Source: JBBRVW01 sp038246545 (GTDB taxonomy: Bacteria > Actinomycetota > Actinomycetes > JACCUZ01). Taken from it: 64,000 bases of DNA. The stretch covers positions 17,289 through 81,288 of the forward strand of contig JBBRVW010000018.1 of NCBI GenBank assembly GCA_038246545.1, given 5' to 3'. The position numbers were made by a program, and so were the translations under genes. Each line of letters starts with the position of its first letter. Positions within the stretch are counted from its first letter, which is position 1. Shown in pieces: positions 25,434-33,443 of this stretch. The notes beneath the pieces are model-generated. The model ran no database searches. It was not told where the DNA came from and worked only from the letters and a program-made list of their open reading frames with translations.

Positions 25434-28298
25434 TCAGCCCGGGACGACGTTGACCAGCTTGGGTGCCCGCACGACGACCGTCCGCACCCCGCGGCCCTCC
25501 AGGGCCCGCTGCACCGCCTCGGACGCCAGCGCCTTCTCGCGCAGCGCGTCCTCGGTGATGTCGGCCGGCACCTCCAGCCGGTCGCGAACCTTGCCCTGCA
25601 CCTGCACGACGCAGGTCACGGTGTCCTCGACCAGCAGGGCCGGGTCGGCGACCGGGAAGTCGACATAGGTCAGCGACCCGTGGTGGCCCAGCCGCGACCA
25701 CAGCTCCTCCGCCAGGTGCGGGGCCAGCGGCGCCACCATCAGCACCAGCGCCTCGGCGACCTCGCGGTGCGTGACTCCGGTCTTGACCACGTGGTTGTTC
25801 AGCTCGATCAGCCGGGCGATGGAGGTGTTGGCTCGCAGGTTCTCCATGTCGGTGCGCACCGTATCGATGGTGCGGTGCAGCAGCCGGCGCGTCGCCTCGT
25901 CAGCAGGCTCGTCGACGACGCGCACTGCACCGGTCTCCTCGTCGACGACGTTGCGCCACAACCGCTGCAGGAACCGGTGCGAGCCGATGACCGCGCGCGT
26001 CTCCCACGGCCGCGACGCGTCCAGCGGGCCCATCGACATCTCGTACAGCCGGAACGTGTCGGCGCCGTACGTGTCGCACATGTCGTCCGGCGTGACCATG
26101 TTCTTCAGGCTCTTGCCCATCTTCCCGTAGTCACGGTTGACGGGCCGGCCCTCGTGCAGGTAGGTGACGACGCCGTCCACCAGCTCCTGCGTGACCTCTT
26201 CGGCCGGGACGTACAGGCCGCGCTCGTCGGTGTAGGCGAAGGCCTGGATCATCCCCTGGTTGAACAGCTTGTGGAAGGGCTCGCTGCTCGACACGTGGCC
26301 CAGGTCGTGCAGCACCTTGTGCCAGAACCGCGCGTACAGCAGGTGCAGCACCGCGTGCTCCGCGCCCCCGACGTACAGGTCGACACCACCGGTGTGCCCC
26401 TCGCCCTGCGGGCCCATCCAGTACCGCTCCACCTCCGGGTCGACGAACCGCTCGGTGTTGGTCGGGTCCAGGTAGCGCAGCTCGTACCAGCAGGAGCCGG
26501 CCCACTGCGGCATGGTGTTGGTCTCGCGGCGGTACTGCTTCGGCCCGTCGCCCAGGTCCAGGGTCACCTCCACCCAGTCGGAGTTGCGCGCCAGCGGCGG
26601 CTCCGGCTCGGACGTCGTGTCGCCCTCGGGGAAGGTCCGCGGCGAGTAGTCGTCGACCTCCGGCAGCTCGACGGGCAGCATCGAGTCAGGGACGGCGACG
26701 GGCAGGTCTTGCTCGTCGTAGACGATCGGGAACGGCTCGCCCCAGTAGCGCTGCCGGCTGAACAGCCAGTCGCGCAGCTTGTAGGTCACGGTGCGCCGGC
26801 CTTTGCCCTTCGACTCCAGCCAGTCGATGATCCGCGCCTTGGCCTCGGTGACGCCCAGCCCGTCCAGGCTGATCTCCTCGTTGGCGGAGTTGATCGCCGG
26901 GCCGTCACCCGTGAACGCCTCGCCGTCCCAGCTCTCCGGCGGCGCCACGGTACGGACGATCGGCAGGCCGAAGCGCTTCGCGAACTCCCAGTCACGCTCG
27001 TCCTGGCCGGGCACCGCCATGATCGCGCCGGTGCCGTAGCCCATCAGGACGTAGTCGGCGACGAACACCGGCAGCGCCTGCCCGTTGGCCGGGTTGGTCG
27101 CGTGGCCACCGGTCCACACTCCGGTCTTCTCGCGGCCCTCGGTCTGCCGCTCCAGGTCGGTCCTCAGCTCCGCCGACCGCCGGTACGCCTCGACGGCGTC
27201 GCGAGGCGTCGCGTGACCGCCGGTCCACGACGTCGGTACGTCGCCGGGCCAGGCACCGGTAGCCAGCAGGTCGACGGCGGGGTGCTCGGGCGCGACCACC
27301 ATGAACGTCGCACCGAACAACGTGTCGGGCCGGGTGGTGAAGACCTCCAGGGCGCCGCCGTCGCTGGCGAACTCGACCACCGCCCCCTCGGACCGGCCGA
27401 TCCAGTTGCGCTGCTGCAGCTTGATGGACTCCGGCCAGTCCAACGTGTCCAGGTCGGCAAGCAGCCGGTGCGCGTAAGCGGTGATGCGCATCTTCCACTG
27501 CCGCAGGTCGCGCTTGAAGACGGGGAAGTTGCCGCGGTCGCTGCGCCCCTCGGAGGTGACCTCCTCGTTGGCCAACACGGTGCCCAGGGCAGGGCACCAG
27601 TTGACCGGGGCGTGCGAGACGTAGGCCAGCCGGTGCGCGTCGACCACCCGTCGGCGCGCCACCTCGTCCAGGTCCGCCCACGGGGTGCCGTCGGCGACAC
27701 CGGGCACACCGGTCGGCAGCGGCCGGGCGCCGGACGCGAGCAGGGGCACCAGCTCGTCGACCGGACGGGCCCGGTCCGCCTGCTCGTCGTACCAGCTCGA
27801 GAAGATCTGGTTGAAGATCCACTGCGTCCAACGGTAGAAGCCGGTGTCGATCGTCGTGACGCTGCGGCGCGGGTCGTGGGCCAGCCCCAGCCGTCGCAGC
27901 TGGGCGCGCATCGTGGCGGTGTTGGACTCCGTGGTGACCCGCGGGTGCTGGCCGGTCTGCACGGCGTACTGCTCGGCGGGCAGGCCGAACGCGTCGTAGC
28001 CCAGCGCGTGCAGCACGTTGTGCCCGGTCATCCGCTTGAACCGGCCGTAGACGTCGGTCGCGATGTAGCCCAGCGGGTGGCCGACGTGCAGCCCGATGCC
28101 GGAGGGGTACGGGAACATGTCCAGCACGTACTTCTTCGGCCGCGCGGCGACCTTGTCCGGCTCCGCCATCGGGCCGGCCGGGTTCGGCGCCTCGAAGGTG
28201 CGCTCGGCGTCCCACCGGTCCTGCCAGCGGCTCTCGATCTCGCCGGCCATCGCCGCGGTGTAGCGGTACGGCGCCTCGTCGCGGGGGGTGTCGGTCAT
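25434..28298 (-). CDS. leuS: Leucine-tRNA ligase
   Basis: A 954-residue class I synthetase charging tRNA-Leu. The HIGH motif is YPSGIGLHVGH, the editing domain lies at about 245-450 (TTRPDTLFGATFMVVAPEH), and the KMSKS-equivalent is YGKMGKSLKN. The C-terminal anticodon and LeuS-specific domains are complete. The protein begins with TDTPRDEAPYRYTAAMAGEI at an ATG. Upstream is a leader peptide, a long hairpin and a U-tailed terminator (28344-28422), so expression should respond to charged tRNA-Leu by attenuation. Confidence 0.98.
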   Translation of the reverse strand: MTDTPRDEAPYRYTAAMAGEIESRWQDRWDAERTFEAPNPAGPMAEPDKVAARPKKYVLDMFPYPSGIGLHVGHPLGYIATDVYGRFKRMTGHNVLHALGYDAFGLPAEQYAVQTGQHPRVTTESNTATMRAQLRRLGLAHDPRRSVTTIDTGFYRWTQWIFNQIFSSWYDEQADRARPVDELVPLLASGARPLPTGVPGVADGTPWADLDEVARRRVVDAHRLAYVSHAPVNWCPALGTVLANEEVTSEGRSDRGNFPVFKRDLRQWKMRITAYAHRLLADLDTLDWPESIKLQQRNWIGRSEGAVVEFASDGGALEVFTTRPDTLFGATFMVVAPEHPAVDLLATGAWPGDVPTSWTGGHATPRDAVEAYRRSAELRTDLERQTEGREKTGVWTGGHATNPANGQALPVFVADYVLMGYGTGAIMAVPGQDERDWEFAKRFGLPIVRTVAPPESWDGEAFTGDGPAINSANEEISLDGLGVTEAKARIIDWLESKGKGRRTVTYKLRDWLFSRQRYWGEPFPIVYDEQDLPVAVPDSMLPVELPEVDDYSPRTFPEGDTTSEPEPPLARNSDWVEVTLDLGDGPKQYRRETNTMPQWAGSCWYELRYLDPTNTERFVDPEVERYWMGPQGEGHTGGVDLYVGGAEHAVLHLLYARFWHKVLHDLGHVSSSEPFHKLFNQGMIQAFAYTDERGLYVPAEEVTQELVDGVVTYLHEGRPVNRDYGKMGKSLKNMVTPDDMCDTYGADTFRLYEMSMGPLDASRPWETRAVIGSHRFLQRLWRNVVDEETGAVRVVDEPADEATRRLLHRTIDTVRTDMENLRANTSIARLIELNNHVVKTGVTHREVAEALVLMVAPLAPHLAEELWSRLGHHGSLTYVDFPVADPALLVEDTVTCVVQVQGKVRDRLEVPADITEDALREKALASEAVQRALEGRGVRTVVVRAPKLVNVVPG

Positions 28299-28343
28299 GT
28301 CGTCGCGCCTCTTCGGGTCGTCTGCCGGGTCCGGACATGGAAA

Positions 28344-28365
28344 AGCCCCTCGACGTGGAGGGGCT
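28344..28365 (-). terminator. Attenuator terminator in the leuS leader
   Basis: Read on the minus strand, AGCCCCTC-CACGTC-GAGGGGCT is followed at once by TTTCC. It is a perfect 8-base stem with a 6-base loop and a T-run, 46 bases upstream of the leuS start. As it lies inside the leader and not after a gene, it is best read as a conditional terminator. Confidence 0.85.
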
Positions 28366-28396
28366 GCCGCGCTGACGTGGTGCTGGTCAGCGCGGC
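28366..28396 (-). promoter_or_regulatory. leuS leader hairpin overlapping the leader-peptide stop
   Basis: A perfect 11-base inverted repeat, GCCGCGCTGAC / GTCAGCGCGGC, with a 9-base loop. Its 5' arm contains the TGA stop of the leader peptide, and its 3' arm abuts the terminator hairpin. Ribosome position on the leader would decide whether it forms. The alternative antiterminator pairing could not be settled by eye. Confidence 0.7.
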
Positions 28397-28422
28397 TCGG
28401 TAAGGAGCAGTCCGTACCTCAC
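28387..28422 (-). CDS. leuS leader peptide (MRYGLLLTEPR)
   Basis: Twelve codons: GTG AGG TAC GGA, three leucine codons in a row (CTG CTC CTT), ACC GAG CCG CGC TGA. Three consecutive leucine codons in an 11-residue peptide, ending inside a hairpin that runs into a terminator upstream of leucyl-tRNA synthetase, is the classical attenuator layout. No Shine-Dalgarno sequence precedes the GTG. TACGCT about 6 bases upstream could be a -10 box, so the leader may be translated from a leaderless transcript. Confidence 0.8.
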   Translation of the reverse strand: MRYGLLLTEPR

Positions 28423-28509
28423 CTCGGCAGCGTACCGGATCGCCAGGGTCTGCTCATATGCCGACGTGCCCGGACCAGAGGCGGGCAGCAGGTCCGCCAC
28501 TGAAGAGAG

Positions 28510-29640
28510 CTACTCCGCGACGGGAGGCGGCGAGCCGGCAGTGGGCGGGTGGTCGACCACGGCCCGCCGCTGTGGGAGGGCGCCCGCCTCCTTGCGCAGG
28601 GACCGCCTCAGGTACATCTCCTGGTCGGCCTTGCCGAGCAGCGTCTCGAGGGTGCCGGAGTCCCAGGGAGCCAGCATCGCGCCGCCGGCGCTGACCCGCA
28701 CCGGCCAGACCTCGGCCGGGACCTCGTCGGTGAGCACGACACCGTCGCGCACCCGCCGCTCGAGCTCGAGCGGGGCCATGCCCGCGCCGGGGCCGACGAC
28801 GCAGAACTCGTCGCCGCCCCAGCGGGCAACGACGTCGGTGGCCCGGGTGGCCGCCCGCAGCGCCTCGGCGACCGCGACGATCACCTCGTCGCCGATGGCG
28901 TGGCCCATGGCGTCGTTGACCCGCTTGAGGCCGTCGATGTCGACGAAGATGCAGTGCACCGCGTCGCCCTGGCGGCGGGCCTGCTCGACCATCTGGCCGC
29001 CGACCATCGCGAGGCCCCGGCGGTTGGCCAGGCCGGTGAGGTGGTCGCGCACGGCAGCGGACTCGGCTTCGGTGCGGGCCGAAGCCAGCTCGCGGACGTT
29101 CGCCCGGCGCAGGTGGTTGACGACCAGCGAAAGAAGCGTCGCGATGCACATCCCGACGATGAAGTGCGGCCACTGCGGGGTGGCCCCCACGAGGAAGGCG
29201 CCGACCCCCCAGGTGCCCCACGCCAGGTAGAGGGTGGCCGCCAGCCAGCGCAGGGACAGCAGCACCGCGCCCGCACCGACGATGAGGAGCATGACGTTGG
29301 TGGTCTGGCGCGGCTGGTCGACCATCACCAGGTGTAGCACCGAGGCGCAGACGGCGAGCAGCACCATGCCCGAGGTGACGGCGTGAGCGAGCTGGTCGGG
29401 CAGCCGGTGCCGGCGAACGGCGAGCGCGAAGCCACCGAGCAGCACGGCCGCGCCGGCGGCGGTGGCCACCAGGACGACCCGAGAGCTGCCGTCGAGCATG
29501 AGCAGGTGCAGCGGGACGAAGGCAACGAAGAGCAGGGCGAGGCAGGCCGCGAGGCCCGGAACTGCAGCCGTCACCGCCGCGTCGTACGTCTCCTCGAGCG
29601 TCGGCGACACACGGCTTCTCTCGACAGGACGACCAGGCAC
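28510..29640 (-). CDS. Membrane diguanylate cyclase (GGDEF)
   Basis: A 376-residue protein with about six membrane segments (residues 25-185) and a C-terminal GGDEF domain (about 205-355). The active site is intact (RWGGDEFCVV) and is preceded five residues earlier by RATD, the RxxD inhibitory product-binding site. It should therefore make cyclic di-GMP and be feedback inhibited. The substrate-binding region is HLTGLANRRGLAMV, followed by FVDIDGLKRVNDAMGH. No EAL domain is fused. GTG at 29610 is an alternative start with AGAGAAG close upstream. It is not in an obvious operon. Confidence 0.9.
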   Translation of the reverse strand: MPGRPVERSRVSPTLEETYDAAVTAAVPGLAACLALLFVAFVPLHLLMLDGSSRVVLVATAAGAAVLLGGFALAVRRHRLPDQLAHAVTSGMVLLAVCASVLHLVMVDQPRQTTNVMLLIVGAGAVLLSLRWLAATLYLAWGTWGVGAFLVGATPQWPHFIVGMCIATLLSLVVNHLRRANVRELASARTEAESAAVRDHLTGLANRRGLAMVGGQMVEQARRQGDAVHCIFVDIDGLKRVNDAMGHAIGDEVIVAVAEALRAATRATDVVARWGGDEFCVVGPGAGMAPLELERRVRDGVVLTDEVPAEVWPVRVSAGGAMLAPWDSGTLETLLGKADQEMYLRRSLRKEAGALPQRRAVVDHPPTAGSPPPVAE

Positions 29641-29963
29641 CTTGACACCGTAGGGCCGACGGCGCGCGAGCGGGAGGCCCTTGCCCGAGGGAGCAGCCCG
29701 GATGGAGCAGCATCCGGGCGACCCGGTACGCGCCCCGTCGCGCAGGGCAACCAGGCCCGGTGCCGGACCCGGGTCTTCACCGGCTCGTCACCCGCCGGGC
29801 CGGGCGAGGCACCCGCGCGGTCACTTCCGGCGCACAGCCTGAGGAGGTGACTCGTCTCGTCGTCAGCTGGTACCGCGTCCGCCACAGCGCCAGCCATCGT
29901 GGGCGGTGCCGCTGCTGGATCTGCGAGGGCTGAGCCGCCGGCGCAGGGGCCCTCGCGTGGTCC
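29641..29963. other. Intergenic region with a perfect hairpin
   Basis: About 320 bases between the diguanylate cyclase start and the STAS-HATPase stop. It contains GCCCGGATG-GAGCAG-CATCCGGGC (29696-29719), a perfect 9-base stem, in the leader of the cyclase gene or as a terminator of the upstream one. I looked for a cyclic di-GMP riboswitch and did not see the conserved core. No coding sequence is supported. Confidence 0.4.
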
Positions 29964-30854
29964 TCACCGGAAGGGCCGCGCGGCGGTCGCGGACGGCGGC
30001 GGCCGCCGTCGACGGGTTACTCGCTCGGGCCGTGCCACGGCGTCGAGCACGGCCCACACGACCTTGCCGCCGTCGGGGTGCGGGAGCACGCCCCAGGCAC
30101 TGGTGAGCTGGGCGACGATGGCTAGGCCGCGCCCGTCTTCGTCCGAGCGCCGCCCGTGCTGCTCGACCGGCGGGTCATGACTGTGGTCCCGAACCGCTAT
30201 GCGGATCGACCGTCGGTGCTCGGCGACGGTCAGGTCGATGTCGGTGCCGGCGTGGATCATCGCGTTGGTGACGAGCTCGCTGGCGACGAGGCAGGCGTCG
30301 GCGATCTGCTGGGTCAGCCGCCACTCCAGCAGGGTTCGGCTGACGAGGTCTCGTGCGGCTCGTGGCGCGGTCGGGTGGGGCGCAAGTCGCCGCGACACCA
30401 CAGCGGGGCGGGCGGCCTGAAGGATCGCCGACAGGGCCAGTGGCAGCGATGCGGTGACCATGAGTCGGCCACCGAGGAGGTCGGTTCGGAGTGCCTGTCC
30501 GCCTCGCGCGCCGAGGCAGGTCATCGCCACAGGGACACCGGGCCAGTCGCGTGGGTGCCTGCCAGCCGAGGCGAGCTTCAGAAGCGCACCGGGTGCGCTG
30601 ACGTCGACCACTCGGGACATGTCGCAGGCCACACCACGCGGTCCTTGTGCCAGAGCGAGCCGGATCGCGTGGTCCAGCTCTTCGACGATATCGCCGAGGG
30701 GACCCGCGACGTCCAGGACGATGACCTGACCCACGGGGTGGGTGTCGACCGACGTCCGCTGCGTCGCCGCGTCGCTCCGTGGCCGGCCCGCTGTCCCGTC
30801 GAATCGGCGGGCCGGCACTGCCGTGAGGTGTGGCTGCTTCGATGTCCGCGCCAT
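29964..30854 (-). CDS. STAS-HATPase fusion, anti-sigma/phosphatase-regulator type
   Basis: A 296-residue protein. The N-terminal half (about 40-150) resembles a STAS domain (VIVLDVAGPLGDIVEELDHA, ACDMSRVVDVSAPGALLKLA). The C-terminal half (about 160-280) is an RsbW-like histidine-kinase ATPase, with the N-box SELVTNAMIHAG and the G2 box EDGRGLAIVAQLTSAWG. In stress-response partner switching, HATPase proteins sequester a sigma factor and STAS proteins release it. Here both parts are in one chain. No sigma factor or SpoIIE-type phosphatase is adjacent, so the partner is unknown. It lies next to the integrated element but looks like resident sequence. Confidence 0.82.
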   Translation of the reverse strand: MARTSKQPHLTAVPARRFDGTAGRPRSDAATQRTSVDTHPVGQVIVLDVAGPLGDIVEELDHAIRLALAQGPRGVACDMSRVVDVSAPGALLKLASAGRHPRDWPGVPVAMTCLGARGGQALRTDLLGGRLMVTASLPLALSAILQAARPAVVSRRLAPHPTAPRAARDLVSRTLLEWRLTQQIADACLVASELVTNAMIHAGTDIDLTVAEHRRSIRIAVRDHSHDPPVEQHGRRSDEDGRGLAIVAQLTSAWGVLPHPDGGKVVWAVLDAVARPERVTRRRRPPPSATAARPFR

Positions 30855-31062
30855 GACGCTCGAACTACCTTCGGTCGTCCTGACCCACAGGACGAGACCA
30901 CCGGGTCCTGACGCGGCCGCGGCGTCGAGCGAGCGCGATCGGGGTCTGGGAGGGCGCCGAACCCGACGCTACGCTCGCGGGTCCGACGAAGCCAATTGAC
31001 CTTTGCTGACGGACGGCGCGACCGGACCACCCGGCGGCGACCCGGACCGGAGCCGTCGATCT

Positions 31063-31084
31063 TGTCAACCTGTCAAGCTGTCAA
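31063..31084. repeat. Triple TGTCAA direct repeat beside the attachment site
   Basis: TGTCAA occurs three times with exact 8-base spacing (31063, 31071, 31079), 32 bases outside the 87-base repeat. Phased short repeats next to an att core are typical of recombinase arm-type or excisionase sites, but also of many operators. Confidence 0.45.
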
Positions 31085-31115
31085 TCTCCGGTACCCGGAC
31101 GAGGGCACCAGAGCC

Positions 31116-31202
31116 GACTCTGGCCGCCTCCCGACAGGGGAAACGGCCAGGTCATCGAGGTGGAGCTGAGGGGGCTCGAACCCCTGACCCCCACACTGCC
31201 AG
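31116..31202 (-). repeat. Attachment-site repeat, displaced half of tRNA-Ala
   Basis: The 87 bases match 34487-34573 at 80 positions without gaps. They contain the 3' half of tRNA-Ala(GGC), from the anticodon loop to the discriminator base (31161-31202), plus the hairpin CTGGCCG / CGGCCAG downstream of it. The tRNA 5' half is missing: identity stops at 31202 and the sequence becomes CTTGGCCG. This is the displaced end of an element that integrated into the tRNA gene. Confidence 0.85.
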
Positions 31203-31350
31203 CTTGGCCGACGGTCGTCCGCCTCCGATCGTGCATGTCGTTTCCGCAGGTCCGCGCAGTATGACGGGGCCGTGCGGACCCCTGCGAACTGCCTCGGATT
31301 GAAGCAGTGGCCACCAAAGTGGCACCAGAATCGCAGCGGCAGCCTCGTCG

Positions 31351-32182
31351 TCACCTCCTGCTGGTCGGGACGTCCCGTCGCGGGGAGCGCTCAGCTTTCG
31401 GACTCAACGGCGATGTTGCGGATGCCACCGGGGCGACCTGCCGTGATCCACGTTCGGTACAAACCCCAGCGATCAGTAGGGAGGCGCCGAGGCTGGCCAG
31501 CGGAGGGCCCCGCGCGAGGTTCACCACCAGCGTGAACGTGACGACCCGGGCACCCAAGACGTTCAGCAGGGGATGGCCTCGGCGTCTGTCGTGGGGGGAG
31601 AACACAGCCATCGCCGCTAGTCCGGCCAAACGGCTCAGGAAAACCGAGACGGCGTAGAACAGGACGAGTTCCTGGTCACGCCCGCCGGCAGCAGCAGTGA
31701 CTGCCCCCGCGGCCACGTTGAACACGACGACCCCCCAGAACGGGGTGTGATGAGCGTTCGTCCGGCCCAGCGGATGCCTTCAGTGGTACCGGTCCGGCTG
31801 GTGTGTCGAGCCAGCGCCTTGAGCAGGCCCGGGCCGGCCTGGAACGAGGAGCTTGCGGCCGACAGCAGCAGCAGTGCGCTGACCAGCTGGAACGCCGCGA
31901 ACAGAGGCCCGGGCGCGGCCACCCGGCGAGCTCAGCGATCTGGGTGCTGTCCGCGGGCGGGATTCCGACCTGGAGGTCCATCGTTGGAACCAGCGGCGCC
32001 AGGTCGCCACGCAGCGCGCGCAAGGCAGCCTCGACGGCGTAGGCCACGGACGACACCGGGTCGGCCATGATGGCGTAGGAGAACGCCAGCAGCGGGGCGG
32101 GCCGAGAACGGAGGGCAATGCCGAGCCGGACGGTCCGGTGGTACCGGCTGGGGCCGTGTTCTGGGTCCGGGGGCATGGCCAC
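31351..32182 (-). pseudogene. APC-superfamily permease remnant
   Basis: Three fragments of one transporter in different frames. 32182 to about 31940 has LLAFSYAIMADPVSSVAYAV and ALRALRGDLAPLVPTM. 31922 to about 31800 has AAFQLVSALLLLSAASSSFQ and AGPGLLKALAR. About 31760 to 31351 has LGRTNAHHTPFWGVVVFNVA and RDQELVLFYAVSVFLSRLAG. The order matches the amino-acid permease-like family, but the central membrane core between the first and second fragments is missing and there are at least two frame changes. It lies inside the integrated element, downstream of the DUF389 gene. A functional product is very unlikely. Confidence 0.8.
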
Positions 32183-32245
32183 CGTTCGAGGCCGCGGGCA
32201 ACCGCGAAAGGTCGGCTTCGGGGCCGGCGTTGCTGGGCGATGCGG

Positions 32246-33238
32246 TCAGCCGCCGTGGTCCTCGGCGGAAGGAGTGCGACGTCGGCTGCTTACCAGCGCG
32301 GCCCGCTTGGCCGAAAGTCGCGACCAGACTGCCTGCTGGAAGGCCAGTGTCCCCCAACCGGCCAGGGCCATGCCGGTCAGGTTGACCAGCAGCTGCAGTC
32401 CACTGCCCGCCACCTCGTGCCAGGCGCCGAAAGCCAGGCCGAGAGCCACGTTGCCCGAAGCCGGCACGGTGGTCACTGAGATGAACACCCCCGACAGACC
32501 ACCCACTTTCGCCGACGTCAAGGACAGCACTCCGGCGGCGGCGGCGGCGATGGCCACCAGGAAGGACCACTTGTCAGGCGTGTAGATGAAGTCGGTCTGT
32601 GGACGTCGTCCGACGACGTCAGCCCGCTCGACCCATCCGACGGCCCGCGCGAGCAGAGCGAGCAGTGTCGCGATCACGATGGAGGTGCCGAAACCCAGCA
32701 ACAGCGTACTCAGCGCGCGTCCCAACAGGGTTCGGCGTCGTCGGACGAGTGCCAGGCCTAGCGCCGCGATAGGAACGAACTCCGGTCCAAGCACCATCGC
32801 CCCAATGACGAGGATCTGCGAGTCCAGCACGATGGCGATGCTCGCGATCAGCGTTGCCAGTGACATGAAGCTGAGATAGGTCCAGTTCAGCTCCGAGTCC
32901 TCGTAGGCGCGCTGGGTGACCTCCGCCCACACGACCGAGTCCGAGCTGCTGCCCGGCGTCAACCGCTCCGCGTCGAACCCGCGCTGCGACAGCCAGGCCT
33001 GCACCGGCTCGAGGTGGATCGTGCCTTCCTCCGGGACACCGAGGTCACGCAGCCTGTCAACGACCTGGTTGGCGCCCTCCCTGGCGATGTCGGCAAGGAT
33101 GACGTCACCTTCTGGGAGCAGCGACGCACCGCGGAGAACAGCGAGGCTGCTGACGGCTCCGTCCCGTTCGAGCATCTCGACCACCGGCCCCGAGAGCGCA
33201 GTCGTGGTCGACACCCGCAGCTGCAGCACGTTGGACAT
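32246..33238 (-). CDS. DUF389 membrane protein
   Basis: A 330-residue protein. The N-terminal ~110 residues form a soluble ACT-like region (MSNVLQLRVSTTTALSGPVV, REGANQVVDRLRDLG). The membrane part (about 125-310) has the DUF389 segments SLATLIASIAIVLDSQILVI, GAMVLGPEFVPIAALGLAL and SVTTVPASGNVALGLAFGAW. No biochemical role is established for the family. It is the only intact protein gene inside the decayed element, which suggests either recent arrival or selection. The next gene downstream is the permease remnant, and DUF389 genes next to transporters suggest a membrane partnership. Confidence 0.88.
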   Translation of the reverse strand: MSNVLQLRVSTTTALSGPVVEMLERDGAVSSLAVLRGASLLPEGDVILADIAREGANQVVDRLRDLGVPEEGTIHLEPVQAWLSQRGFDAERLTPGSSSDSVVWAEVTQRAYEDSELNWTYLSFMSLATLIASIAIVLDSQILVIGAMVLGPEFVPIAALGLALVRRRRTLLGRALSTLLLGFGTSIVIATLLALLARAVGWVERADVVGRRPQTDFIYTPDKWSFLVAIAAAAAGVLSLTSAKVGGLSGVFISVTTVPASGNVALGLAFGAWHEVAGSGLQLLVNLTGMALAGWGTLAFQQAVWSRLSAKRAALVSSRRRTPSAEDHGG

Positions 33239-33325
33239 CCTCGCTCACCGCCGGGCCCAGCCATCCACCTGCGGCACGCCGACACGCCGGTCCATGGCGC
33301 CCGCCGGGCTCGTCTGGCCGCGCCT

Positions 33326-33347
33326 CGCGTCAAGAACGCGTCAAGAT
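33326..33347. repeat. Tandem 11-base repeat upstream of the integrase
   Basis: CGCGTCAAGAA is followed directly by CGCGTCAAGAT, in the gap between DUF389 (start 33238, minus) and the integrase remnant (plus). One helical turn of spacing suits a dimeric regulator. Confidence 0.4.
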
Positions 33348-33443
33348 CGCAGACCGCGGCGTCAGGACGGCGTTAACGACTCCGCTACCACACCCGCGGC
33401 ACTGGAAAGAGGTTCGCGTGAGCAACATGCTGTCTGCGCCGAG

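Noticed and set aside
24411..28403. A 1,330-codon open frame over leuS and degV
   Set aside because: Antisense shadow of leuS and degV, with Arg/Val bias and no domain.
29641..29963. Cyclic di-GMP riboswitch before the GGDEF gene
   Set aside because: The position is attractive, but the conserved GEMM core was not found on the minus strand; only a simple hairpin is present.
31116..31202. A complete second tRNA-Ala gene
   Set aside because: Only the 3' half is present; the 5' half and the acceptor stem partner are missing.
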